NCBI GenBank assembly: GCA_028622995.1
Contig: JAJQJQ010000007.1
Location: forward strand, 7,440,001 to 7,504,000
Direction: 5' to 3'
Length of the DNA stretch: 64,000 nt
From: Panagrolaimus kolymaensis
Lineage: Eukaryota > Nematoda > Chromadorea > Rhabditida > Panagrolaimidae
A program made the translations under genes and the position numbers. The notes under the pieces are model-generated. The model had not been told where the DNA came from. It worked only from the letters and a program-made list of their open reading frames with translations, and made no database searches. Positions 55,901 to 64,000 of the stretch are shown here, piece after piece; the stretch's first letter is position 1, and each line of letters begins with the position of its first letter.

Positions 55901-57783
55901 CTATGAATGAAATAATTCGAACTTGCACTCCTCGACAATGTCGTGTCATGTTTACAATGCTTTTAGTCTTCAATGAACCCGCCAATGCCTTAAATTTATG
56001 GAACATGTTTATGGACAGCCTCTTGGATAATCGACCATTCACAAGGGAAATACTCATTCGAAATGCCCTTGCCCACATTGGATCAATTCTTTTCCATCAT
56101 CAAAAAACCCTTGAAGATTTTGGACTTCCAAGTATTTCGGAAGAAGCTTTGTTGGACGGTATTAATGACACTTATGCTAATGACAATCTTGGTGATGGAC
56201 AAGCTGAATATGATAACTGCAATGCTGGACAACAAAGTGTAATCAATAAAGCCAAATATTCTCTTGAAAATAAAAATAATCCCAATGTTACTGATCGTGA
56301 AAATCTTATTTTTCTTCAAGGTGGTGGAGGAGCCGGCAAAACTACTACTTATAATACCATGATTAAATATTTTCGTCATATGGGTTTTAAAGTTATCGCT
56401 GTGGCTTCGACGGGAGTTGCTGCAGTTCTTCTTGATGGCGGTTCCACTGCCCATGCTGCTTTTCGAATTCCTTTGGATATCAATCAAGTACCCAGCCTTC
56501 CAAAACAACATCCTCTTGCTCAACAAATCATAGCCGCCGATTTGATTATTTGGGACGAAAGTCCCATGCAACATAAGAGCTGTTTAAGTCATGTTGCAAC
56601 GCTAATCAAGAATTTGTTGGATGATCCTGAAGATCCAAGGGGTTTATTTGGCAATAAAACGGTTATCTTAGGTGGCGATTTCAAACAACTTTTACCTGTT
56701 ATGAGGCATGAAACAGCCCGTGCCTCATATGAAGCAAGCCTTCTTTGCTCTGAATTGTTTCGCCTTAATTTCAAAATCCATACCTTAACAACTAATATTC
56801 GATCAGCAGGTGATCCAACTTATGCAGCATGGCTTGACGACATTGGCCATGGCAAACATTATGTTCCAGCATTTGGCCCTTCAAAAGTTCAGCTACCAGA
56901 TGAAATTGCTGTTTACCACCAAAAAGCTGTTGAAGATTTTGTTTATCCCGATAGCATTTTCAATGATCATGATTATAAATCAGCTTTTTATCAAGATTAT
57001 GTTGCTGGAGTCGCTCTTATGGCACCTTTGAATGCTACCGTTAATGAACTTAACCATCGAATTACTTCTAAACTTCTTGGTCCTTCTAAAGATTATATTG
57101 CAATTAATTCTCTCTCAAATGGACAATATGCCGGTGATGAATACTTCCGTGAAAATATTGATCCTGAAATTTTAGCCACCTTTGAACATTCATCCATTCC
57201 TGTCAACAAACTAACTCTCAAAGTTGGAAGTGTCGTCATGCTCACACGGAACTTGGACATTCGACTTGGTCTCTCAAATGGAACAAGGATGATTGTTGAA
57301 GGATTGCATGAAAATTTTGTTATTTGCAAAATCATCACAGGAAGTGCTAAAGGTATGATGATGCCCATTTGTGCTCTTCCCAACACCTATAGTGATTCAT
57401 CCGATGACACTTGGCCGGAATTCACAAGAACACAACTTCCCCTTCGACCAGCCTTCGCCATTTCAATTAACAAGGCCCAAGGCCAAACTTTGGACAAGGT
57501 TGGAGTTATTTTCAACACAGATTGCTTCTCCCACGGGCAATTCTACGTGGCAATGAGCAGGGTCAGAGCACGCAGTGATATTCGAGTGTTTGTTCGCTAT
57601 GCAAACACGAAAACTGTTAATGGAAGAAAAATTCCATATGCTACAAATATTGTTTTTAAAGAAGTTCTTGCAGTTATTGCCAATGCAACTCACCTTCAAC
57701 AATCCCATGATGCTCCTCAACCTCCTCCAGTTGATGTTCCCCAACCTCCTCCAGTTGATGTTCCACAACCTCCTCCAGTTTAA
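52954..57783 (+). CDS. Helitron B Rep/PIF1-like helicase transposase
   Basis: Uninterrupted ORF of 1,609 residues. Region 1-300: Cys-rich stretch CPHKHCKAFLFPKEG. Middle: two near-identical copies of NM(V/I)SQEVINAM, then a Glu/Asp-rich linker. Rep domain: SLFVTFTGNPYWKEI, KRGMPHLHMLL (HUH) and KYIYKYIYKGHD. Helicase: FLQGGGGAGKTTTYNTM (Walker A), LIIWDESPMQ (Walker B), VILGGDFKQLLPV, then FAISINKAQGQTLDKVGV and YVAMSRVRARSDIRVF. C-terminus: three PQPPPVDV repeats. All known Rep and helicase motifs are intact, so the gene could be functional on its own. The reading frame is open upstream of the Met (RIDPTAQPAV), suggesting a longer N-terminus joined to the Ulp1-like ORF before a frameshift. 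Confidence 0.9.
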   Translation: MQRNGTVQTAYLNFMTRKINSCRGSSTPLGLISAKINPREHYLGEMKERCPHKHCKAFLFPKEGSSACCGNGTVKPVYFPPMPHRWIHLRQFREYWDDPRRYNSLMCMASTVTKISRDLGAFKVNGELYHNVGDVIPKDGVNAAFNQNYVLDANEAIGNRLIDSKRFNFKCKDVRKQKELIGLLEAMLREYHPLADMLKNMKELLAIQEQKAHELGLEVPRFFLVWENSSNARDHSRNLGFPAKEGQIFSMYRSVEGVPPPKGIMFGIEKHGSNKIIKLAHYDSHQHAAAYPLIFIFGQEGWTTGIKKLDPNFPDGQPINVSHVVNMVSQEVINAMADALQSNDPSQVTNMISQEVINAMDDALLTDPDDDEPVEPEENDDEFEINSDDDEPENVDDSQPPKKNENVSMNAFNSSYLFDRTDEQKNTFNFVTGQKELSQIFIIDCHLNVVRQRLDVRERIQEDNAHRYDQCKNLRDALQARIDRTEELRGCKLGKTFFLNKTFRGGRRYMQERFKDNIALCNRFGMPSLFVTFTGNPYWKEIVENLRPGESWIHRPDLICRVFNLKAKAFLHEVLKTNVLGKVKAFSVSLEHQKRGMPHLHMLLIMEEGYKYETAEKIDNLIVATLPPTPTATNPYERDDEQRYCDYVKKYMVHDPVRCNSACGIGKRPRICGKDYPKPFLEETVMRSDGYAQLKRPDDGREEAFTAAGKRRNIAISNQYVVPHNRYLLLRFNCHINVEMCGGVKCIKYIYKYIYKGHDTAFISVQRANASGENGVVDYNEIVQFREMRVTGACEAVEGLLKMFVTKQSHPVQELELHLKGDHTLAFHPEDNETQLRSLIVNDGTVDGLKAVSRLTAFFKLVKLELAELAKNPNIYGDDLSTRSMNLCYHQVCEHYTWRPKKKVWIRRKTKQFSLGRLRTVYPSNVELYCLRELLKVVKGPTCYDDVKTYQDETTNQRIVCNTFHEAAVARHLYVDDRLCYDTMNEIIRTCTPRQCRVMFTMLLVFNEPANALNLWNMFMDSLLDNRPFTREILIRNALAHIGSILFHHQKTLEDFGLPSISEEALLDGINDTYANDNLGDGQAEYDNCNAGQQSVINKAKYSLENKNNPNVTDRENLIFLQGGGGAGKTTTYNTMIKYFRHMGFKVIAVASTGVAAVLLDGGSTAHAAFRIPLDINQVPSLPKQHPLAQQIIAADLIIWDESPMQHKSCLSHVATLIKNLLDDPEDPRGLFGNKTVILGGDFKQLLPVMRHETARASYEASLLCSELFRLNFKIHTLTTNIRSAGDPTYAAWLDDIGHGKHYVPAFGPSKVQLPDEIAVYHQKAVEDFVYPDSIFNDHDYKSAFYQDYVAGVALMAPLNATVNELNHRITSKLLGPSKDYIAINSLSNGQYAGDEYFRENIDPEILATFEHSSIPVNKLTLKVGSVVMLTRNLDIRLGLSNGTRMIVEGLHENFVICKIITGSAKGMMMPICALPNTYSDSSDDTWPEFTRTQLPLRPAFAISINKAQGQTLDKVGVIFNTDCFSHGQFYVAMSRVRARSDIRVFVRYANTKTVNGRKIPYATNIVFKEVLAVIANATHLQQSHDAPQPPPVDVPQPPPVDVPQPPPV

Positions 57784-58463
57784 AAGTAAAATCGCTTTTT
57801 CCAAAACAAAATTACTATTATTTATAAAAAAATTTTTTAGTTTTTAGCTGCGAGTTATTCCCATGATAAATATCTTCAGTTTACTTTTTTATCAGTATAT
57901 GCTCCTTTTATAAAGTAATACATATCTTATTATTATTTAAATTAATGAATTCGCCTATAATAATTCTTTTTTAGTTTTACCAAATTAATTATTATGTATG
58001 TATTCCGCCTGTTTTTATTCTGATTTCCTTCATATTGTTCGAATCCATATTAATATTTCATTTAAAAATATAAGTTTCCTATCATATTCCCCTAAAAAGA
58101 CTTTCCTAATTCTTTTACACTTTTTAGCTTGATTTTATTTCATTGCCGCCAAACATACTTCATGCCTTTGATGAAATTATTTTTCATGTTCTTTGCCCAT
58201 AAGTATGAATTTAAAAAAAGTATTAAATGAAGATGTTTATCTAACTTTGTTTTTTAGGCTCATTCCATTTATGTTCCTCTTTCTCAAAAGAATATCATAT
58301 CAAATTTGTGTTTTCCATTTTTTACCTTTACTACTACTTTATTTTATCCATTTTAAATTTTGATTGTTGTTATTTTTTCAACCAACCAGTTTATTTCTAT
58401 GTAATCTTTTAATCATAAACTTTTTTTCTTTTATCATTTAATTCTCAATTTTAAATTCGATTA
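57784..58463. other. Helitron B 3' flank
   Basis: AT-rich, no open frames. It lies between the helicase stop and the first tail repeat. I see no hairpin here. Confidence 0.4.
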
Positions 58464-59322
58464 TATCATGTAACATACCTATGTAATGTAAATTGACACG
58501 TGGATCCACTGGTTCCCCAGTACACATAAAAAAAGAGGGGTGCCTCCCACGCCAACCCAGTCGGTTAGTATATACTTTTATATGTTCTAGCACCATTATT
58601 AAGTGCTTAAAATCATTATTTCCTGGCTTTCAACCTATTAACATGTTAATAGTCGATTTTTAACGGTTTTTTGACTAAAACTTTTTTTCCAACTAAACGT
58701 TTAACTATCAAAACCGGAGGTCCAGAATTTCAGCATATATCGAATATCTTTTTCCTTTTAGAATGTTGATTTATAAGCTATAAATAGAGCAAGTGGTCTG
58801 GCAACAACTTTTTTGGAGCGTAAAAATTTTTCAAAACTTTTGTTGAAAATTTTTTTCGCAACCTGCAAATTTTTTTCAAAGCAAAGGGAAGGAAATTTTT
58901 CTCTCATGCTCTGCCATACATTTTTGAATCATTTTTTGTTATCATTTTTTGTCAATAAAAAGCTTCGAAAATGTTAACCATCAATTTTAAAATTTTATGA
59001 GCATTTTTTTTTATCCAAAATTATCAACTCATTTTTTTAATAAAGCATTTTCCCCAATTTTTTTGAGTTCCTTTTATTGAGCAAACCAAATCTTTACCCA
59101 AAATTTGAATTAGTAATTCTCTTGAAAGAATTTGTTAGTTTTTCAAAACCCGATAAAGCAATGAAGCGTATTAAAATTTTTTAATGGATCATTTATAAAT
59201 GATTGGTGTATCTTTTTGAAAATTTATAATGATTTTATTTATGGACATTATTGGTGGATCATTAAGAAAGAAGTGTGGATCACTAATACAACATTAATGG
59301 GCGCGAAGCTCCCCTTTTTAAT
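58464..59322 (+). repeat. Tail repeat unit 1
   Basis: Starts acctatgtaatgtaaattga, continues gtggatccactggttc and aggggtgcctcccacgccaa, then a conserved block at 58,800-58,920 (gcaacaacttttttggagcg). It ends with degenerate tggatc units and a hairpin gggcgcgaagctcccc followed by T's. Two more copies follow. DINE/Helitron-like non-autonomous tail is a possibility. Confidence 0.65.
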
Positions 59323-59377
59323 ATTTCTTACGTCGTATTTTGGATTAAATTAAGGGAAATTTTTTTTATTGTTTTGG

Positions 59378-60728
59378 TATACCTATCTAATGTAAATTGA
59401 CCCGTGGATCCACTGGTTCCTCTAAACACAGAAAAATTTATGGGAGGTTCCCATCCTATTAAAGTGGTTAGTAACTATTTCAAAACTAATTATATATCAT
59501 TATTTAATGCTATTTATCATAATATCTTGGCTTTTTAACGATTAATTAGCATAATTTAAAGTTTTTCGCGAAAATCACAGTTTTTTGACTAAAACTTTTT
59601 TTCCATTCAATGGTTTAACTATGAAACTAGGAGGTGCAGAACTTCAGAATATGACAAATTTGATTTTCCTTTTTATATTTTAACTAAAGTTATTGGGCTT
59701 AGAGAAAAGTTGGCCCCGTTTGCATTATTAAGGTACCATTTTTTTTTTTCAAAAATCGATGAAAAAATTTTGCAACATGCATTTTCCCTTCCTTTGTCGC
59801 ACTTGCTCAGTGGTGGAAGGCGGTGTATTGAAAGGTTGATGGAAGTTCGAAACCGCGGAGATGTAAATAATTTTTTTGAATATCTTTAACTATAAAATGG
59901 AGGGAAATATTATTAAAATAATTTATGCTAATTTTATAACATAATTAGAATAATAAAAAAGCGATATTTATCGAAAAATTAGCATATTTTTAATGTTTTT
60001 GACCAAATTTGGGGTAATGTATCTTTGGTTGATCGATCTTTTGGTGGATTTTCGATGGTTTTTGTGTTTATGGATTTTGGGTTTATGGATCTGTGAGTGG
60101 ATTTTTATGGATTTTTACCGTTCTTTGAGTGGATTTAGAAAAATTCTTGGATTGATTTTGAATGATCCACGGGTTGATTTTTATGGATCTTCGGGTGGGT
60201 TATGATAGATCCTTCCGCGGAATTTGAATGATCCTTGGGTGAATTTCCATGGATCTTTCAACTGTTTTCGGTGGATTTTCGTGGATATTTTGGTGGATAT
60301 TAGGAGAGCTTCGGGTGGATATTTGACTAAGGTAGATCGAACTTTTGGTTGATCGATCTTAGGGTGGATGTATCTTTATGTGGATTTTTATGGATCTCTT
60401 TACTGTTTTGGGTGGATTTCTCGGTATCTTTGGGTTGATGGATCTTTGGGTTGATGGATCTTTGGGTTGATGGATCTTTGGGTTGATGGATCTTTGGGTT
60501 GATGGATCTTTGGGTTGATGGATCTTTGGGTGGATTTCTCGGTATCCTTGGGTTGATAGATCTTTGGGTTGATGGATCCTTGGGTTGATAGATCTTTGGG
60601 TTGATGGATCTTTGGGTTGATAGATCTTTGGGTTGATGGATCTTTGGGTTTATGGATCTTTGGGTTGATGGATCTTTGGGTGGATGGATGATAACTTCCA
60701 CTTCAAGGGGCGCGAAGCGCCCCTTTTT
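59378..60728 (+). repeat. Tail repeat unit 2, with minisatellite expansion
   Basis: Starts acctatctaatgtaaattga and gtggatccactggttcc; the middle is more diverged. From about 60,050 tggatc-type units become dense and from 60,427 they form a regular minisatellite (listed separately). The end is ggggcgcgaagcgcccc plus T's at about 60,708-60,728, a perfect hairpin. Confidence 0.65.
60427..60689 (+). repeat. 16-bp minisatellite (gggttgatggatcttt)
   Basis: About sixteen units, most exactly gggttgatggatcttt, with a few variants (gatagat, ggatcc) and one larger interruption (tggatttctcggtatc). A long minus-strand frame with a PKDPSTQRSIN-type repeat is a by-product of the 16-bp period, not a gene. 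Confidence 0.9.
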
Positions 60729-60804
60729 TCATTCTCCTTACTACATATTTGGTATCAAAATGAAGAGCTCATTCTTATCTATTTTAATTTATATTTTTTT
60801 TTTA

Positions 60805-61708
60805 AAAACATATGTGGATCCCGTGTCACTGGTTCTATAGTACACATAAAAAAACAGGGGTGCCTCCCACGCCAACCCAGTCGGTTAGTATATACTTTTA
60901 TATGTTCTAGCACCATTATTAAGTGCTTAAAATCATTATTATTGGGCTTTCAACCTTTACATTAGTTAATAACGTGTTTTTTCATGTTTTTTGACTAAAA
61001 CTTTTTTTCCAACTAAACGTTTAACTATCAAAATCGGAGGTCTGGTATGGGAACATATATCGAATAGGATTCTCCTAATGAATTTTTAAAATACTGCTAT
61101 AAAATAGAGCGTTTGGCATTCCCACAACTTTTTTGGAGCGTAAAAATTTTTCAAAACTTTTGTTGAAAATTTTTTTCGCAACCTGCAAATTTTTTTCAAA
61201 GCAAAGGGAAGCAAATTTCTCTCATCCTCTGCCATACAATTTTGAATCATTTTTCTTTTCCGTCGAATTATACTAGAAAAGCTTTGAAAATGTTTAGCAT
61301 CAATTTCAAAATTTTATTAGCATTTTTTTATACGAATTATCGTCTCCTTTTTAAATAAAACATTTATCCCCTATTTTTTTGAAATCATTTTTTTGAGATT
61401 AAACCAAATATTTTTTAAACAAATATTTACCCAAATTTTGAATTACCAATTCTCTTGAAAGAATTTGTTTGTATGTAAAAAGTTTTACAAATACCTTCAA
61501 AGATATACAAAACCCGGTAAAGCCATGAAGCTTATGAATTTTTTAAGTGGATCAATTAAAAATGAGTGGAATCTTTTTCTATTTGTATGTTGGATCTCCA
61601 TGTTACCATTTAATGGATCTTTAGGTGAATTATCATGGATACTTGGATCCTTTATAAAGAGTATTTGACCATTAAAAACCACTTCAAGTGGATCGAAGCG
61701 CCCCTTTT
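60805..61708 (+). repeat. Tail repeat unit 3
   Basis: Starts tgtggatcccgtgtcactgg and aggggtgcctcccacgccaa. It is nearly identical to unit 1 over tatatacttttatatgttct and gcaacctgcaaatttttttc. Ends gtggatcgaagcgccccttt, a one-sided version of the hairpin. It abuts the truncated acyltransferase exon at about 61,715. Confidence 0.65.
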
Positions 61709-61714
61709 TTTATT

Positions 61715-62154
61715 GCTTTAAAATTATGTTTAATTCAATCGCAAACAAAACTTTCGATAAAACTATAAATATAAATAATATAATTAGAAGATAAATTGGA
61801 ACTATGCGTTTAATTCGTTTATAATAAAATTCGAAAACATTTTTTAATGAAAAAGTTGTTTTTGATTTGCTACAATAAATTTTACTCATTAAAAATCCGG
61901 ATAAAACAAAAAATCTAAAAACTTCTAAATTTAGAAACTTTGTAAAAAACTTTTAAAAAAATTTACATATCAACTCCAACAAAACCATTAGGAAAAAAAT
62001 TAGGCCATAAATGAAATAATAAAACAGCTAAAATGGAATATCCTCTCCAACATTGTAAATCGTCTCTTTTCTTATTTTTAGTGTCTTCTTTATTGAGAAG
62101 ATGATGAGATGGGAAAGAAGAAGAAGTCGATTTTATTAAAGCATCTTTCTCCAT
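61715..62154 (-). pseudogene. Acyltransferase-3 N-terminal fragment
   Basis: Exon 1 (62,154 to 61,963) starts MEKDALIKSTSSSF and has KKRDDLQCWRGYSILAVLLF and NFFPNGFVGVD, the start missing from the 41,625 copy. After a short intron (acceptor TTTTTTAG-like near 61,910) comes FFVLSGFLMSKIY, KRIKRIVPIYLLIIL and FVLSKVLFAIEL. Coding ends at about 61,715, exactly at tail repeat 3. Later helices and the SGNH domain are absent here; an SGNH part on the same strand lies at 48,229-49,060. Confidence 0.75.
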
Positions 62155-63646
62155 TTTTTTTCAAATTTACAAGGGACCTTCAGAAGTGATTTTTCGCTCG
62201 GAAGAATTCACTTATCCCACGTGAAAAACCTAGAAAAAGGATTTAAATTTTTATTTTATTTTTTGATTGTTTTTAGATAACAGATATCCCATTCCGCCGA
62301 AATCTCTAGTTTTTTTATTTTGAATATTTTCTTTGCTTTAGGAAACAAAGCTATTCAAAGTTAAAAGTTTTTGTATGTCAATAAATAATAATTTTGCTGC
62401 TTTTAAAATAAAAGCTTAAAATAAATATTTTTTTGTGTCAAAATTTTTAGAGTTGAGAAATTTTTTTCAGCGTTTTTTTGTAACAAAATTTTATTAGATT
62501 GATTCATGCTAGCACAATACTTTCGAAGGTTCGAGGATAGTCACAGAAAAAATTTCGTGCGTTTATATTCAACTGAATTTGAGCATAAACTTTACACTTT
62601 TATACGGTTATGTAGAGGAAAATTGGAGGAATATAATCAGTTTCGGGCAAGTTTTTTGGTAATTATAGGGCTGAGAACGAAGCATTTAACTACAAAAAAT
62701 TAACATATTTTAGATACTTTTATTTTTTCTCTTCGTCATTGCTTTAGCATTGAGTTTTAAACGTAAATAAAAGTAAAAGAGATTTTTTTAAATCTCATTT
62801 CAAGTTGGACATTAGAACGCAGTGGTAATAAATTTGGTTATTAATTTTAAAATAAATGAGATTTATTAAAGGTACCAGAATTGTAAATACAATGTCGGAC
62901 ATCCAACTGAAGTCAAAATCTTCGGATTTTTCCGTTCCTTTCCGTTTGATCCGCAGAAGATACAATGCTATTTTTAAAAGTATTATAGAAGGTAAAAAAT
63001 GGACAGATCGATCCGTAATTATTTACTCTACAAATTGTACTAAAAAAATATCTTATAAAGATCTAAAAAATAGAGGAAGTTATTAATCATAAATCAATAA
63101 TTATTTCTTATTGTCACAAAGGAGCTTTCTCATGTTGCAAAATATAAACGTCAAATTTTTCAATTTATGATTAATAACTTCCTCTATTTTTTAAAAACTT
63201 TATAAAACTTTATTTGAGTACAATTTGTAGAGTAAATAATTACGCATCGATCTGTACATTTTTTCCTTCTATAATACTTTTAAAATAGCATTATACCTTC
63301 TGCGGAAAAGCCCGTATAGAGAAATAAATATAAATTTTAAAAAGAAAAAGGTTAATGATAAAAGCACTTGAAACAATTAGTTTCTTTATTATTATCACAA
63401 AACCCCCAGATCTACAGATTGTCGCTAACTAACACAAAAAAACTTTTGTAAAGGGTGAATGTCAATGAGCTTCTCTCTTTTTCTATTTTTGAGGAGGCAA
63501 GACTTCTATCAAAGCTCATAGATTTTTTCTAATATTTAAATTCATTGAACCCATAGATTTCCACATATTATAGGACTTTGTAAAAAGTAGCAAGCTATTT
63601 ACTTATAATATATATTTATAATCATGCTATTAATATAAATATAATG
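62155..63646. other. Intergenic stretch with large foldback
   Basis: The acyltransferase promoter side. Open frames at 62,506 and 62,856 have no recognisable motif. The second lies within the foldback listed next. Confidence 0.4.
62951..63305. repeat. ~355-bp imperfect foldback
   Basis: Left arm 62,951-63,097 (ccgcagaagatacaatgcta to ttattaatcataaat) and right arm 63,161-63,305 (atttatgattaataacttcc to gcattataccttctgcgg) are reverse complements over about 145 bp with scattered changes. The spacer is about 63 bp. A MITE or an inverted duplication; no target duplication was identified. Confidence 0.75.
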
Positions 63647-63847
63647 CAGGGTGTGGCATCCTGATGATCCTTATAATTAGCATACTGTAATTAGCATAAA
63701 TGTAGTCTCGTAAATGATAGTCTAAAATAGTATATAAAGCTTGTCTTGTTGTAAATAAAGTTAATTCCGTTCAATCGACTATCTTGTGTGTTGTACGTCT
63801 CTCTCTCTCTCTTTTCTGTGTATCTCTAGCAAGGATATAACACAGGG
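63647..63847 (+). mobile_element. Solo LTR with 5-bp target duplication
   Basis: An LTR of about 191 bp (63,652-63,842) starts TGTGGCATCCTGATGATCC and ends ATAACA (TG...CA). CAGGG flanks it on both sides (63,647-63,651 and 63,843-63,847). Inside are a TATA-like agtatataaagc and an AATAAA-type ttgtaaataaagttaa, in LTR promoter/polyA order. A CT-run is near the end. The TGTGGCATCCTGATGATCC start is like BEL/Pao-type LTRs. No internal region follows, so it is a solo LTR. Confidence 0.75.
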
Positions 63848-64000
63848 TAAAGCAAGATTTATTAATATTTACTTATATAACAATTGTCAGGAATTCGCAG
63901 AAGTTTTTATTTCTTTTACCAAAAGGATCTAGCCTATGCCATGTTTCCATTTGCCTTATTAGATTTTGGTTTGGATCAACATAAGCATAACTTAACCATC

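Larger units (their letters stand above)
49061..58463 (+). mobile_element. Helitron B with nested hAT element (boundaries approximate)
   Basis: Carries an Ulp1/C48-like ORF and a Rep/PIF1-helicase ORF in tandem on the plus strand. The first ORF is split by a hAT transposon at 49,741-52,503. The 5' edge is placed where the neighbouring SGNH coding sequence ends. The 3' edge is uncertain: three tail repeats with GC hairpins follow (58,464-61,708) and may be its own 3' end or separate non-autonomous copies. I found no CTRR terminus. Confidence 0.65.

Noticed and set aside
60327..60701. A minus-strand open frame of 124 residues with PKDPSTQRSIN repeats
   Set aside because: It is produced by the 16-bp minisatellite: 48 bp is three periods, so any frame without a stop stays open. 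There is no gene context.
1..64000. CRISPR arrays, bacterial operons or replication origins
   Set aside because: Spliced genes and metazoan families show this is eukaryotic nuclear DNA; no spaced identical repeats of CRISPR type were seen.

Overview
The window looks like nuclear DNA of a nematode. It is very AT-rich. Genes are split by short introns that open with GTAAGT-like donors and close with TTTTAG-like acceptors. The families are ones expanded in nematodes: divergent C4 nuclear receptors, DUF229 ectoproteins, GT92 and GT43 glycosyltransferases, FkbM-type methyltransferases and acyltransferase-3/SGNH membrane proteins. A tylenchid such as a root-knot nematode would fit, but that is inference from composition and transposon load.

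Layout. 1-10 kb: a nucleotide-sugar transporter with one exon missing, a ubiquitin-protease-like gene and two tandem FkbM-type methyltransferases (all minus). 10.1-11.3 kb: tail fragment of a Helitron helicase. 14.9-27 kb: two nuclear receptors, a GT43 gene, a GT31 gene and a GT92 gene, mostly secretory-pathway sugar enzymes. 27.7-28.4 kb: a truncated acyltransferase-3 gene. 29.1-38 kb: a mobile-element complex on the minus strand. It holds Helitron A (HUH Rep plus PIF1-type helicase, an RPA-like OB-fold gene and a hairpin-CTAG 3' end) joined to a Polinton/Maverick remnant (capsid-associated protein, chromodomain integrase, lysine-rich protein, small pX-like protein). 38-41.4 kb: a second OB-fold gene and two unrecognised genes. 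41.6-48 kb: an acyltransferase-SGNH gene lacking its first exon, a DUF229 gene and a hexosaminidase-D-like fragment. 48.2-61.7 kb: Helitron B, which encodes an Ulp1/C48-like protein upstream of Rep-helicase. A complete hAT transposon with an 8-bp target duplication sits inside its first ORF. Three long tail repeats with GC-rich hairpins follow. Parts of acyltransferase-3/SGNH genes, both on the minus strand, lie on either side of this complex. 62-64 kb: a large foldback and a solo LTR with a 5-bp target duplication.

The spaces between genes are full of small repeats that can be paired up within the window: a hAT-type MITE, a TTAA-flanked MITE pair, a GGTCCGGCGA-ended MITE pair, a four-copy ~130-bp repeat, a two-copy ~190-bp repeat and short GC-rich foldbacks. 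The main theme is nested and chimeric mobile DNA: hAT inside Helitron, Helitron fused to Polinton, and acyltransferase genes cut at element boundaries. Intron boundaries were read by eye; homology calls rest on motif recognition, not on searches.
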